Source: UBA11574 sp963752565
GTDB lineage: Bacteria; Desulfobacterota; Desulfobacteria; Desulfobacterales; UBA11574
Reading direction: 5' to 3'
DNA length: 64,000 nt
NCBI GenBank assembly: GCA_963752565.1
Contig: CAVVZC010000028.1
Location: forward strand, 117,238-181,237
Notes under the pieces: model-generated
Database searches by the model: none
Seen by the model: the letters and a program-made list of their open reading frames with translations, nothing else
What the model was told of the DNA's origin: nothing
In this document: positions 9,302-19,320 of the stretch, one piece after another
How positions within the stretch are numbered: the stretch's first letter is position 1
Layout: each line of letters starts with the position of its first letter
Program-made: the position numbers and the translations under genes

Positions 9302-12300
9302 TTGTTTATGAATCAAAATCAAGAAAAAATATCACTAAAATACCTTTTTGATACGAGTCCTTACAAGGATTATGATGTTATTTGCACAGGGCTCTCCAAT
9401 TCAGAAAAAGCATATTTTATGAACCGCTTGTATATGAAACACAGGGTACCGGTTGTTGTCATTACCCCTTCAACCAAAGAAGCGGAAATATGTTTAGAAG
9501 ATCTTGATTTTTTTACAGAAAACCCCCGTCCCCCCCTGATTTATTTCCCGCCGTATAATATTACACCGTTTAAATATCTCTCATATCACAACGAAACAGC
9601 AGCCAAACGGATCAGGTCACTTTACCAGCTCATTGTTGGTGATGTGCCGCCCATGGTGGTGACGACCATATCGGCGCTGATGCAGAGAATTTTACCCAAA
9701 CAGGAACTCTGTGACTATGCAGAACTAATTATGGCGGAGGAAGATATCGATCGGGATCGGTTGGCAGACAAGCTTATATCCAGTGGTTATGAACGATCAT
9801 CGATGGTTGAAGAGCCTGGAGATTTCAGTATAAGAGGAGGTATTTTTGACATTTTTTCGCCGCTCTATTCCGATCCGATCCGAATTGAACTCTTTGGTGA
9901 TACGGTTGAGTCAATTCGATTATTTTCAGCAGTCACCCAACGAACGATCAAAAACATTTCAGAAGCCGTCATTCTGCCAGCTAGGGAAACAATTATCAAA
10001 TCAGCCCGCCTAACTCAGGTCATCAATCGAATAAGAAAACAGTCATCCAAACTGGATATCGCCGTAACCAGGGTAAGAGACTTGATCCATCGAATCAGAA
10101 AAGATGGTGTTTTCCCTGGAATTGAAAGTTTGATTCCTCTGATTTATCCAAATCTGGATTCTTTTTTCGACTATGTTCCGAAAAATACATTTTTTATTTT
10201 GGTTGAGCCTGCTGAACTGGAAAATATTGCAGACCATACGCTGCTGCAGGCATCAAAAAGTTTTGATGCTGCGCAAAAAGAATCACGGCTTTGTGTTGAA
10301 CCTGAGCGTCTTTATCTAACCTGGCAGGAGACTAAAGCGTTATTTGAGCAAAAAATGAGGCTTTCCGTGAAAAAGCTCCATGTATCAAGGGAAGCCACGT
10401 CTGACAGACCGCCTTTAAAGCAATTTCATTATTCAGTGAAAGAGAATATGGACATCAGCCTGGAGCTTGGACGTCGCCGGGAAAAAGACCTTTTTTCTCC
10501 ACTGGCAAACTGGATCAATCATCAAAGGCTATCCGGATTTGAGACACTTATGGTTTGCCATACTCGGACACAGTCCAAGAGACTGGTGTCACTATTGGTC
10601 CCATATGGTATTCATCTCAAAAGTATTGAAAGATTCGATGATATTAAACAAAGCAAAGGGCAAGCATTCGTCTGCCTGGGTCGGATTTCTTCGGGATTTG
10701 TATGGCCGGCTGAATCTTTGGCGATCATCACAGAGGATGAAATATTTGGATTAAAGCGCCGGCCCAAAATAAAACCAGAGCAGCAAATTCGAACCCAACT
10801 TTTTGCATTCGAAGATTTAAAAAAAGGCGATCTTGTTGTTCACCTCGATCACGGAATAGGACAATATGAGGGTCTGGTTGAATTGACATTGAATGGATCG
10901 AGCAATGATTTCCTCCTTATTGTTTATAAAGATGACGATAAACTATATTTGCCTGTGGATCGTATGGGTATGGTTCAAAAATACATGGGCGTGGACGGCG
11001 TCGAACCGCTTCTCGATAAGATGGGCGGTAAATCATGGGAACGGGTTAAGGAAAGGGTAAAAAGATCGACAGAAAAAATTGCCGGAGAACTCTTAAAACT
11101 CTATGCTGAACGTAAAGTCAGCCGAGGACATGCTTTCAGGGAACTGGACGTTGATTTTAAGAACTTTGAAATGGGTTTTCCTTATGAAGAGACAGCAGAC
11201 CAACTCGAAGCCATTGAAGATGTGTACAATGATATGAAGGCAAAAAATTCAATGGACCGACTGGTATGTGGTGATGTCGGATACGGAAAAACAGAAGTTG
11301 CTCTGCGCGCTTCGTTGACGGCCGTTAATGATGATAAACAGGTTGCCATACTTGTACCAACGACTGTACTTGCAGAACAGCATTTTACGACGTTTTCAGA
11401 ACGTTTCCAAAGGTATCCAATTAACATTGCATGCTTGAGCAGGTTTCGTTCTTTAAAAACACAACGCAACATTATAAATGATCTTAAAAACGGAAAGATA
11501 GATATTGTCATTGGAACACATCGGCTGATTCAGAAAGATGTTATATTTAAAGATCTGGGACTTTTAATCCTTGATGAAGAGCAGCGCTTTGGGGTCAAAC
11601 ATAAAGAAAAGTTGAAAAAGATAAGGCGCTCGGTGGATGTTCTTGCTTTAACCGCCACACCCATACCCAGAACACTTCACATGTCGCTGATGGGGGTACG
11701 GGATATCAGCATCATTTCAACACCACCTGAGCATCGCAAGTCTATTATCACCTATATTTCTGAATTTGATGACGCCATCATTTCCGATGCCATACAAAAG
11801 GAACTCGGCAGAAAGGGACAGATTTTTTTTGTTCATAATAATATTCATACGATAAGGGCAATGGCAAAGCACCTAAAGGAACTGGTACCCGATGTCAGAC
11901 TCGATGTGGCCCACGGCCGTCTGGATGAGGAACAATTAGAGGTTGTCATGCTGCGTTTTATGAATAAAGAGATAGATCTGCTGGTGTGCACCACTATCAT
12001 AGAGTCAGGACTTGATATCCCTTCCGCCAACACCATACTGATCAATCGAGCAGACAGATTTGGGCTTGCTCAGATTTATCAATTGCGCGGTCGTGTCGGA
12101 CGTCAGGATGAACAGGCCTATGCATATCTTTTTATACCCCAGGAGAGCACGTTGGGCAAAGATGCTCAAAAACGTCTGAAGGTTTTAATGGAACACAGTG
12201 ATCTCGGCTCGGGCTTTCAAATTGCCATGAGCGATTTAAAAATCAGAGGCGGCGGAACGATTTTAGGTGCTTCCCAATCCGGCCATATCGCCGCGGTGGG

Positions 12301-12820
12301 TTATGACATGTTTCTAAAGCTGATGGAAAACTCCATGGCGGAACTGAAAGGGGAAAAGGTTCAGGAAAGTCTTGAACCGGAGATCAACATTAATATTCCT
12401 GCTTCGATACCCGAATTCTATATCGCCGATATTGATCAGCGTCTTTGTGCATATCGTCGACTTGCTAAAATGACAGAACTTAATGAGATTGCTGATTTTA
12501 AGGCGGAGTTGATGGATAGATTTGGTAATTTGAACACTGAAACGGAAAATCTTCTTTTAAAAATCATGCTCAGGGTATTGGCCATAAAGGCTGGTGTCAA
12601 CCGGGTTGATTTTAAAGGACGGCAGCTTTCACTCTCATTTTCTCAAGCACACCAGAAAAATCCTTCCGCCATTATAGACATGGTTCTTTCAGAACGAGAT
12701 CGGTTTGAAATCACACCGGATCATATTTTGAAGGTCAAACTGAAAAAAGGGAATACATCCTTTCTTATGTCTCAGACTAAAAACATCTTGAAAGAAATCA
12801 TGCAACGTGTTAATAGCTAA
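9302..12820 (+). CDS. mfd: Transcription-repair coupling factor Mfd
   Basis: This 1172-residue DNA translocase removes RNA polymerase stalled at lesions and recruits UvrA. Domain order matches Mfd: a UvrB-like N-terminal module with AYFMNRLY and the GDFSIRGGIFDIF block near 170, an RNA-polymerase-interacting domain with the LDHGIGQYEGL motif near 515, and RecG-like helicase lobes. Helicase motifs include GDVGYGKTE (about 657), DEEQRFGV (about 758) and ALTATPIPRTL (about 780); a C-terminal TRCF domain ends the protein. Length is typical. TTG 9302 opens the frame, but ATG 9308 two codons later is equally plausible because no strong ribosome site is visible. It heads a plus-strand run with two SurA-type genes. 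Confidence 0.97.
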   Translation: MFMNQNQEKISLKYLFDTSPYKDYDVICTGLSNSEKAYFMNRLYMKHRVPVVVITPSTKEAEICLEDLDFFTENPRPPLIYFPPYNITPFKYLSYHNETAAKRIRSLYQLIVGDVPPMVVTTISALMQRILPKQELCDYAELIMAEEDIDRDRLADKLISSGYERSSMVEEPGDFSIRGGIFDIFSPLYSDPIRIELFGDTVESIRLFSAVTQRTIKNISEAVILPARETIIKSARLTQVINRIRKQSSKLDIAVTRVRDLIHRIRKDGVFPGIESLIPLIYPNLDSFFDYVPKNTFFILVEPAELENIADHTLLQASKSFDAAQKESRLCVEPERLYLTWQETKALFEQKMRLSVKKLHVSREATSDRPPLKQFHYSVKENMDISLELGRRREKDLFSPLANWINHQRLSGFETLMVCHTRTQSKRLVSLLVPYGIHLKSIERFDDIKQSKGQAFVCLGRISSGFVWPAESLAIITEDEIFGLKRRPKIKPEQQIRTQLFAFEDLKKGDLVVHLDHGIGQYEGLVELTLNGSSNDFLLIVYKDDDKLYLPVDRMGMVQKYMGVDGVEPLLDKMGGKSWERVKERVKRSTEKIAGELLKLYAERKVSRGHAFRELDVDFKNFEMGFPYEETADQLEAIEDVYNDMKAKNSMDRLVCGDVGYGKTEVALRASLTAVNDDKQVAILVPTTVLAEQHFTTFSERFQRYPINIACLSRFRSLKTQRNIINDLKNGKIDIVIGTHRLIQKDVIFKDLGLLILDEEQRFGVKHKEKLKKIRRSVDVLALTATPIPRTLHMSLMGVRDISIISTPPEHRKSIITYISEFDDAIISDAIQKELGRKGQIFFVHNNIHTIRAMAKHLKELVPDVRLDVAHGRLDEEQLEVVMLRFMNKEIDLLVCTTIIESGLDIPSANTILINRADRFGLAQIYQLRGRVGRQDEQAYAYLFIPQESTLGKDAQKRLKVLMEHSDLGSGFQIAMSDLKIRGGGTILGASQSGHIAAVGYDMFLKLMENSMAELKGEKVQESLEPEININIPASIPEFYIADIDQRLCAYRRLAKMTELNEIADFKAELMDRFGNLNTETENLLLKIMLRVLAIKAGVNRVDFKGRQLSLSFSQAHQKNPSAIIDMVLSERDRFEITPDHILKVKLKKGNTSFLMSQTKNILKEIMQRVNS

Positions 12821-12862
12821 AAATTTAAACGATTTAGGAGCTAATTTGGATTTGCATGTCAA

Positions 12863-13570
12863 ATGTTCCAGTTTTTGATGATGAGGTATTCTATTAAATT
12901 TATTTCTTTAATTTGTTTTCTGTGGATTGGGTATAATTGGGTCGGGTGCTCTGATTTCGAACACAAACAAAGAGATGAATATTTTATCAAAGTTCGGCAC
13001 AGGACAATAACTGTTGCTGATTTCAACAAGGCTTTTGAATTCGCCAAGAATGCATATCCGCACAATAGAATACAGCGACCTGATGTGACCCGGGAAGCTC
13101 GGCTTCGGCTTATTCAACAAATGACTGAAGAGATGATTCTCCTGGAAAGGGCTGAAGAACTCGACATTACGATTACAGATTCTCAGGTCGAAAAAGCCTT
13201 GAGTGATATAAAAAGGGATTATCCTGACAATGTATTCCAGGAAATATTGCTTGAATATGCCATTCCTTACCAGTCTTGGAGAGAAGGATTAAAGACACGT
13301 TTGCTTATGGAGAAGGTGATTAAACAAGAGTTGGGCGATAAGATCGAAATAACGCATGATGACATATCGAATTATTATGAGGAACACTTCAAAGATGACA
13401 ACACATCACCTGATGTAAAAGATGTGTCAAAAGATATAAACAACATCATTATAAAAATATTGCGCAAAGAGAAGATGGAAAAAGCGTATGCATTGTGGAT
13501 AAAAAAACTTAAAAACAGCTACGCTGTTGAAATAAACAAGAAAGAACTGGAAAAAATGACCGGTTTGTAA
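12863..13570 (+). CDS. SurA_N-domain lipoprotein, periplasmic folding factor
   Basis: This 235-residue protein has an N-terminal hydrophobic stretch (about residues 10-25) that ends in a lipobox-like WVGC, so it is probably an inner- or outer-membrane-anchored periplasmic lipoprotein. The remainder is helical and resembles the chaperone N-domain of SurA/PrsA proteins (EMILLERAEEL, ITITDSQVEKAL). It lacks a recognisable parvulin domain. It sits between mfd and surA, 21 nt before surA, and presumably works with it in outer-membrane protein folding. The ribosome binding site is weak, so start 12863 is provisional; nearby methionines at 12878 and 12881 are alternatives. Confidence 0.75.
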   Translation: MFQFLMMRYSIKFISLICFLWIGYNWVGCSDFEHKQRDEYFIKVRHRTITVADFNKAFEFAKNAYPHNRIQRPDVTREARLRLIQQMTEEMILLERAEELDITITDSQVEKALSDIKRDYPDNVFQEILLEYAIPYQSWREGLKTRLLMEKVIKQELGDKIEITHDDISNYYEEHFKDDNTSPDVKDVSKDINNIIIKILRKEKMEKAYALWIKKLKNSYAVEINKKELEKMTGL

Positions 13571-13591
13571 ATTAATTTAAGGTTTGTTAGA

Positions 13592-14605
13592 ATGAAGCGC
13601 AGGCTATTTAAAAATATTCGAATCAATTCAATATATTGTATAATATATACATTGTTTTTTTGTGTGTTTGGTTATCCATCAATTATAAACTCTAAGAGTG
13701 CAGAAATTGTTGATCGTATTGTTGCCGTGGTTAATGATGATGTCATTACACTTATCGAACTCAACAGCTCACTTAAACCTTACACGGAAAAAATTGGATC
13801 CCTTGGATATCCGCCGGAGAAAGAGCAAGAACTACTTTTTAAAGTCAGAAAGGATATGCTTGACCGCCTTATCAATCAGAAAATTGAAGATCAGGAGATA
13901 AAGCGTTTAAAGGTTAAAATCAGCGAAGAGCAGATCGATAAAACCATTGAGCGGATCAAAGAGACGAATTATCTTTCAGATGAACAGCTAAGGGCGGCAT
14001 TGGCCAAAGACGGGCTAACCATGGAAGAGTATCGTAAAAAGATCAAAAGTCAGATACTCAGAACAAGGCTTGTCAATCTTAAAGTCAAATCAAAGATCGT
14101 GATTACCAAAGAAGACGTTAAAGCCTATTATGAAAAACATATCGAAGAGTATGGCGGAACACAAAAATATCATCTTCGCAATATCATTATGAAAGTTCCT
14201 CTGTTTTCGGGTACAGAAAAGAAACTTGAGATTAAAGCGAAAATGGATGAGATCCTGGAAAAATTAAAAGCCGGAGAATCTTTTGAAGTCTTGGCGACAA
14301 AGTTTTCAGAATCACCGGCGGCTTCTGATGGCGGAAATCTGGGTGAGTTCGAATTCGATTCCCTGTCACCGCAACTTCAAAAGGCCATCGAAAAAATAAA
14401 GCCTGGTGAGTTTACACCCGTACTCGATACAGATCAGGGATATCAAATATTTTTTTTAGAAGAGATATTAAGTGCTCAAGGAAAGACGCTTGAGGAGGTT
14501 ACACCGGAAATTGAAAGTAAACTCCTTAATGAAAGCATTGATAAGAAATATCGGGCGTGGATTGGAGATTTGCGAAAACAGTCCGTAATCAAAATCATCC
14601 AGTAG
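13592..14605 (+). CDS. surA: Periplasmic peptidyl-prolyl isomerase SurA
   Basis: This 337-residue exported chaperone has a signal peptide (hydrophobic core about residues 14-30), then the SurA N-domain (IVDRIVAVVNDDVIT), a helical core and a single parvulin/rotamase domain. The parvulin signatures are FEVLATKFSESPAASDGGNLGEF in two blocks and LDTDQGYQIFFLEE near residue 285. SurA escorts unfolded outer-membrane proteins across the periplasm and isomerises prolyl bonds. Only one parvulin domain is present, whereas E. coli SurA has two; one-domain forms are common outside Gammaproteobacteria. It follows a related lipoprotein by 21 nt and precedes mgtE by 36 nt. Confidence 0.9.
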   Translation: MKRRLFKNIRINSIYCIIYTLFFCVFGYPSIINSKSAEIVDRIVAVVNDDVITLIELNSSLKPYTEKIGSLGYPPEKEQELLFKVRKDMLDRLINQKIEDQEIKRLKVKISEEQIDKTIERIKETNYLSDEQLRAALAKDGLTMEEYRKKIKSQILRTRLVNLKVKSKIVITKEDVKAYYEKHIEEYGGTQKYHLRNIIMKVPLFSGTEKKLEIKAKMDEILEKLKAGESFEVLATKFSESPAASDGGNLGEFEFDSLSPQLQKAIEKIKPGEFTPVLDTDQGYQIFFLEEILSAQGKTLEEVTPEIESKLLNESIDKKYRAWIGDLRKQSVIKIIQ

Positions 14606-14641
14606 TTTTTAAAGCCGATGAACACGATTTTATTGTGAAAT

Positions 14642-15997
14642 ATGGATAATGAATCCAACAAAATACTTCTTGAAAGCATTAAAAGACTGCTAAGAAGAGA
14701 TGCCACCAGCCACCTTCTTAAGATTGTAAAAAAAACCCACGCTGCGGACTTGGCCCTGGTGTTCGATTCTTTGTCAATTCATAATCAGCGCAGACTCTTT
14801 GACCTCATCGATGATGTTGGTATAAAGAGTGAGGTTTTCAGTAATCTCGACGAGGACACATTCTTGGGTCTCGTGGATCAAATGGATTTGGAAGATGTTG
14901 TCGAGATCCTTGATCTCATGCCAAGGGATGATGTTGCCGACCTGTTGGGACGTCTTCCTGTGGAGAAGTCCGATGCTATCCTTGAGAAAATGAAAAAGGA
15001 GGGGTCGGAAGAAGTTGAAGGTCTTCTTCACTATGAGGATGATACAGCGGGCGGTATCATGGTCCCCGAATTTATTGCGCTGCAAGAGGATACAACCGCC
15101 GGTGAGGCCATTCAGTCGCTTCAAAAAGAGCATCTGGATGTAGAAATGCCGTTTTATCTTTATGTGGTTGATGCGAACGGCAAATTGATCGGCGTTAGTT
15201 CATTGAGGCAGCTTGTGGTGGTTCCGTCCAATACACCCCTTAAGAATTTCATGACTACGGATGTTTTTGCGGTAAAAACAGATATGGACCAGGAAGAGGT
15301 GGCAAAAATCGTTGCCCGTTATGATATCCTTGCCGTACCGGTGGTGGATGACACAAACAATTTGGTCGGTATTGTTACTGTGGATGATGTTATCGATATC
15401 ATCAGAGAAGAAGCGACAGAAGATATTCTGAAAATGGCCGGTGTCGGCGGTGAAGAGTTTATCGAAACGCAGTCTGTTCTCAGAAGTACAAGGATCCGGT
15501 TGCCGTGGCTGTCTGCAAGCTTTATCGGTGGTATCATTGCATTTTTTATTATCGGTCATTTTGAAGGGAGTTTAAAGAAGATTGCCTACCTTGCAGCCTT
15601 TATTCCCGTCATAATGGGTATGGGTGGAAATATCGGTACCCAGACCTCCACCATTGTTGTGCGGGGTCTTGCCACAGGACGCCTTAGCATCATAGATACC
15701 TGGGCGGTGGTTTTTAAGGAACTCGCCGTTGGGTTTATCCTTGGGGCAGTCTATGGTATTATGATCGGTGTGGTGGCACAGCTTCAATATAGTACGTTGA
15801 TGGTCGCCGTGTCCGTGGGCCTTGCCGTGATGTCTTCTATGGCCGTTGCTGCGCTGGTAGGCTCCATGGTCCCCATGGGATTTGCAAGGATAAATGTCGA
15901 TCCTGCTGTAGCTACCGGACCTTTTGTGACAACTGCAATCGATATCGTCAGTGTTTATTTTTATTTCCAGATCGCCACAACCCTCCTGGGTATATGA
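14642..15997 (+). CDS. mgtE: Magnesium transporter MgtE
   Basis: This 451-residue protein has the full MgtE layout: a cytoplasmic N-domain of superhelical repeats (residues 1-130), two CBS domains (about 135-255) that gate the channel by sensing intracellular Mg2+, a connecting helix, and five membrane helices in the C-terminal third. Conserved pore residues lie in IPVIMGMGGNIGTQTSTI and FARINVDPAVATGPF. It mediates Mg2+ uptake, with possible Co2+ transport. The gene is followed by recO after only four bases, so the two are likely co-transcribed. A decayed C-terminal piece of a second MgtE appears at 44,877-45,434. Confidence 0.95.
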   Translation: MDNESNKILLESIKRLLRRDATSHLLKIVKKTHAADLALVFDSLSIHNQRRLFDLIDDVGIKSEVFSNLDEDTFLGLVDQMDLEDVVEILDLMPRDDVADLLGRLPVEKSDAILEKMKKEGSEEVEGLLHYEDDTAGGIMVPEFIALQEDTTAGEAIQSLQKEHLDVEMPFYLYVVDANGKLIGVSSLRQLVVVPSNTPLKNFMTTDVFAVKTDMDQEEVAKIVARYDILAVPVVDDTNNLVGIVTVDDVIDIIREEATEDILKMAGVGGEEFIETQSVLRSTRIRLPWLSASFIGGIIAFFIIGHFEGSLKKIAYLAAFIPVIMGMGGNIGTQTSTIVVRGLATGRLSIIDTWAVVFKELAVGFILGAVYGIMIGVVAQLQYSTLMVAVSVGLAVMSSMAVAALVGSMVPMGFARINVDPAVATGPFVTTAIDIVSVYFYFQIATTLLGI

Positions 15998-16001
15998 AAA
16001 G

Positions 16002-16769
16002 ATGTCAAATTTTTCAACGCCCGCAATCGTGTTACGCCGTATAGATTATGGAGAATATGATTTTGTCATTACGCTTTTTACGCTGAGAAAGGGCAAAATA
16101 TCAGTCATTGCAAAATCTGCAAAAAAAAGCAAAAAACGATTTGCAGGAATCCTTGAACTCTTTTCAATATTAGACGTGGTATGCAATGTTGGTCGAAGAA
16201 AAGGGCTTCCTATTTTACAGGAAGCCTCATTAAAGTACCCGTTTTTCGACATTAGATCCAGCACATTAAAGACGGCCTATGCCAGCTACTGGGCAGAACT
16301 CATCAACGAATGGATGGAAAGTGGTCAAAAACAAGTTCAGCTTTACCAGCTCTTTCAGTATGTTTTGAGAGAACTCGATTCATGTCGGATATCAGAAGCA
16401 GCACTTTCTATTTTGTTTCAGGTGAAATTTATGACCATATCCGGTCTTGCACCAAATTTAAGACAATGCAGCGTTTGCCGCATTGAAGTAGAGAGGATAA
16501 AGGAAACCAGAGTTAAATTTGATTTTGCAAAGGGAGGAATCTTATGTGACGGATGTACTTCCAAAACCTGGCAGAATACTTTTCTTTCAAAGGGAATCAT
16601 TAAGCAGCTTTTGTGGATAGAAAAGGGGGATTTGGTCAAAGCGGTGAGGGTCAGGTTTACTTCCGATGCTCTAAGGAAAGGTTTGGAGTTCTTGGAGACC
16701 TTTGTGCCCTATCATTTAGGAAAAGAACCCCGAAGTTTGAAATTTTTACAGCAAATAAGGAAGTGGTAG
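16002..16769 (+). CDS. recO: DNA repair protein RecO
   Basis: This 255-residue recombination mediator loads RecA onto SSB-coated DNA together with RecR (and RecF). It has an N-terminal OB fold (TPAIVLRRIDYGEYD, then KGKISVIAKSAKKS), a helical middle and a zinc finger formed by Cys156, Cys159, Cys182 and Cys185. The longest frame starts at 15,951 inside mgtE. The conserved RecO N-terminus begins at ATG 16,002, four bases after the mgtE stop, which implies translational coupling. Length matches the family. Confidence 0.92.
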   Translation: MSNFSTPAIVLRRIDYGEYDFVITLFTLRKGKISVIAKSAKKSKKRFAGILELFSILDVVCNVGRRKGLPILQEASLKYPFFDIRSSTLKTAYASYWAELINEWMESGQKQVQLYQLFQYVLRELDSCRISEAALSILFQVKFMTISGLAPNLRQCSVCRIEVERIKETRVKFDFAKGGILCDGCTSKTWQNTFLSKGIIKQLLWIEKGDLVKAVRVRFTSDALRKGLEFLETFVPYHLGKEPRSLKFLQQIRKW

Positions 16770-16790
16770 ATACCGGATACCGGATACATA

Positions 16791-17828
16791 ATGCGGAAAA
16801 TCATTGAATCCCATCAAATTGAAGCTTCGGCACCATGCAGGATCGACGTGGGAGGCACTCTGGATATCAGCACCTTTTATTATCCGCTAAGGCATCTTTT
16901 TCCATGTACCGTTAATATTGCGATAAATTTAAGAACAAAGGTACGACTTCTTCCATATGATAAAAAATTAATAAAAGTGACCTCAAAAGGATTTAAAAGC
17001 GCTGAATATCCTCTGGATAAAGCGCCTTTTGATCATCCGCTTGGACTCATTTTTGCCATAGCTGCATATTTCAGAGCTGAAGGGATCCATATTGATATCG
17101 ACTCATCATCTCCTCCTCGGAGCGCCTTGGGCGGGTCTTCCGTAGCCGCAGTGGCCCTTGTCGGGGCTTTTTCAAAGGTTAAAGAAAAAAAGGGACAGCC
17201 CCCCATTACCAGAAAAAACATCGCTTTTTTATCACAGACCATTGAGGCAAGTGTGGCAGGTGTGCCGTGCGGTTTCCAGGATCAATTGGCGGCCGTTTAC
17301 GGCGGTGCAAATGTATGGCATTGGCCGGGAGATTGCCAAATGCCATTTTTTAAGAAAAAAATCATTATCCCAAAGCGGTACTTACCCAAATTCGAACGGC
17401 ACTTGTTGCTGGCGTACTGCGGGGTACCTCACGAATCGAAAAATGTTAATAGAAAATGGGTGAAGCAATTTCTTTCTGGAAAGCACCATGGACTTTGGGC
17501 TGAAATTATAGTATGTACACATAAATTTGCCGATGCGCTCATGGATAAAGATATCGATACTGCGTGTAAACAGATGAACAAAGAGACCGCCATCAGAAGG
17601 AAGATGACGCCTGAAGTACTTGATGAGATCGGCAAGGCACTTGTTGAATCCGCCACGAAAAAGAATTGCGGTGCAAGATTCACAGGGGCGGGCGGTGGGG
17701 GCTGCATATGGGCACTGGGTCGCGTAGAAGATATTGACAAGCTCAAAGGCACGTGGGAAGGTATTCTTTCAACAAGAAAGGATGCCCGCTTGCTGAGTGC
17801 AAAGATTGATTCAGAGGGGCTTTTGTAG
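16791..17828 (+). CDS. GHMP-family sugar kinase
   Basis: This 345-residue cytoplasmic kinase belongs to the galactokinase / homoserine kinase / mevalonate kinase / phosphomevalonate kinase fold. The ATP-binding motif PPRSALGGSSV is at 108-118 and the C-terminal glycine-rich motif GARFTGAGGGGCIW near 296. The N-terminal APCRIDVGGTLD resembles sugar-1- or heptose-7-phosphate kinases. The substrate is not decidable from motifs: galactokinase-like sugars or a heptose phosphate for lipopolysaccharide are candidates. It sits 21 nt after recO and, beyond a repeat element, before glyQ. No strong ribosome site is visible; a short direct repeat (TACCGGA) precedes the start. Confidence 0.8.
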   Translation: MRKIIESHQIEASAPCRIDVGGTLDISTFYYPLRHLFPCTVNIAINLRTKVRLLPYDKKLIKVTSKGFKSAEYPLDKAPFDHPLGLIFAIAAYFRAEGIHIDIDSSSPPRSALGGSSVAAVALVGAFSKVKEKKGQPPITRKNIAFLSQTIEASVAGVPCGFQDQLAAVYGGANVWHWPGDCQMPFFKKKIIIPKRYLPKFERHLLLAYCGVPHESKNVNRKWVKQFLSGKHHGLWAEIIVCTHKFADALMDKDIDTACKQMNKETAIRRKMTPEVLDEIGKALVESATKKNCGARFTGAGGGGCIWALGRVEDIDKLKGTWEGILSTRKDARLLSAKIDSEGLL

Positions 17829-17866
17829 CCTTTTTTGATGAGATAATTACTAATAAATAAATTAGA

Positions 17867-18117
17867 TACTCGACATAACTTTTATCAACGGAAAATGTTA
17901 CCGAAGCCTTCTCACAAGTGCCTAAAGTTTGAAGTGATCTAAAGTGCCTATTTATCCCGTATTCATCGGGGAAGTTGAGGTAGCGCTAACGCGCTGTCAT
18001 TAAAATATAATTGGCTAAAAAGTTCTTTAATTTTAGCTCATTTTAGTTCATTTTAGGCACTTGTAACTTTTTCTGTTTTGATACCAAAGTTAGTATATCA
18101 GTATAAAATGTCGAGTA
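17867..18117. repeat. Nested inverted-repeat element (~250 bp) between GHMP kinase and glyQ
   Basis: Outer arms TACTCGACAT (17867-17876) and ATGTCGAGTA (18108-18117) are perfect inverted repeats. An inner pair, ACAAGTGCCTAAA (17914-17926) and its complement near 18052-18064, is also perfect. The inner arms run on into short direct copies of CTAAAGTGCC/TCATTTTAG-type sequence, and the centre holds a small palindrome (GCGCTAACGCGC). No coding potential was seen. It occupies most of the 397-bp gap before glyQ. Confidence 0.75.
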
Positions 18118-18225
18118 GGATTTGTACTCTTTAGTATAATATAGTGTTATGGCTCGCTGGCTGCAAATTGCATAAAAAGTCCAGCCTAACCAACTAATCA
18201 CAAAAAGATTGATGAGGAAGGGAAA

Positions 18226-19095
18226 ATGAATTTTCAGGATGTAATCATGTCGCTAGAGAAATTCTGGGCACAAAAAGGATGTGTAGTGGCACAACCCTAT
18301 GACATTGAAGTTGGCGCTGGAACATTTCATCCAGCAACATTGTTGAGGGCACTGGGTCCTGAACCATGGGATGTTGCTTATGTTCAGCCCTCAAGACGCC
18401 CTACAGACGGTCGTTACGGTGAAAACCCAAACCGATTGCAGCACTATTATCAGTATCAGGTTATCTTGAAGCCTTCTCCTTATGATGTGCAGCAACAGTA
18501 TCTGCAGAGCCTGAAAGTTCTGGGTATAGATCCCCTTGAGCACGACATCAGGTTTGTGGAGGATGACTGGGAATCTCCCACACTTGGTGCTGCAGGTCTG
18601 GGATGGGAGGTCTGGCTGGACGGTATGGAAATCACTCAGTTCACCTATTTTCAGTTGTGCGGCAGTGTCGAATTGTTCCCGATCTCTGTGGAACTCACAT
18701 ACGGATTGGAACGTATTACGATGTATCTTCAGGGTGTCGACAACGTGTATGATTTGAAATGGAATGATAACGTGACTTATGGACATGTCCATCATCAGCA
18801 GGAAGTCGAACAGTCGACCTACAATTTTGAAAAGTCGAATGTGGAAATGCTGCTTACGTTTTTTAATCAGTACGAGGCAGAGTCCGAACGAATGATCAAA
18901 GAAAAATTGGTTCTTCCAGCATATGAATTATGCCTGAAATGTTCACATACATTTAACCTTTTGGACGCTCGAGGGGCCATCAGTGTCATGGAAAGGACCA
19001 GCTATATCGGACGCATAAGAAACCTTGCCAGAGCTTGTGCAGAAGGATATCTGGAACAAAGAAAAAGCATGGGATATCCGCTGTTGAAAAAATAA
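18226..19095 (+). CDS. glyQ: Glycyl-tRNA synthetase alpha subunit
   Basis: This 289-residue catalytic subunit of the bacterial alpha2beta2-type glycyl-tRNA synthetase activates glycine and charges tRNA-Gly. Characteristic blocks are VGAGTFHPATLLRALGPEPW, YVQPSRRPTDGRYGENPNR and DGMEITQFTYFQ. The start has GGAAGGGAAA immediately upstream. Length matches the family. The beta subunit follows after a 225-bp spacer filled with low-complexity repeats, so the two subunits are still likely one transcript. Confidence 0.97.
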   Translation: MNFQDVIMSLEKFWAQKGCVVAQPYDIEVGAGTFHPATLLRALGPEPWDVAYVQPSRRPTDGRYGENPNRLQHYYQYQVILKPSPYDVQQQYLQSLKVLGIDPLEHDIRFVEDDWESPTLGAAGLGWEVWLDGMEITQFTYFQLCGSVELFPISVELTYGLERITMYLQGVDNVYDLKWNDNVTYGHVHHQQEVEQSTYNFEKSNVEMLLTFFNQYEAESERMIKEKLVLPAYELCLKCSHTFNLLDARGAISVMERTSYIGRIRNLARACAEGYLEQRKSMGYPLLKK

Positions 19096-19129
19096 ACGCA
19101 CAGAATCCGGGCCCAAAGGATTCTGATTG

Positions 19130-19260
19130 GAAAATAGGAAATAGGAATTAGAAAATAGATGGCCGCAAATGGCCGCAAATGAACATAAATATTGTTATTT
19201 TAATTTGTGTTTATTCGTGTTTATCCGTGGTTTCTTTTATCCTCTTTTCTCTTTCCTGAT
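19130..19260. repeat. AT-rich short tandem and inverted repeats between glyQ and glyS
   Basis: The spacer contains a direct duplication of ATGGCCGCAA, small GGAAAATAGGAA-type repeats, and a TTTATTCGTG/TTTATCCGTG pair facing a GAACATAAAT arm. It looks like remnants of dispersed intergenic elements. No gene fits. Confidence 0.5.
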
Positions 19261-19320
19261 TAAAGGTTTTGGTTTTTGGTGATTGGAATTTGTGATTTTA
19301 AATACAAAATAGAGGTGGAT

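Noticed and set aside
12857..12898. Short leader peptide frame before the SurA-type lipoprotein
   Set aside because: The AGGAG is about 16 bases away, too far, and there is no attenuator-like structure.
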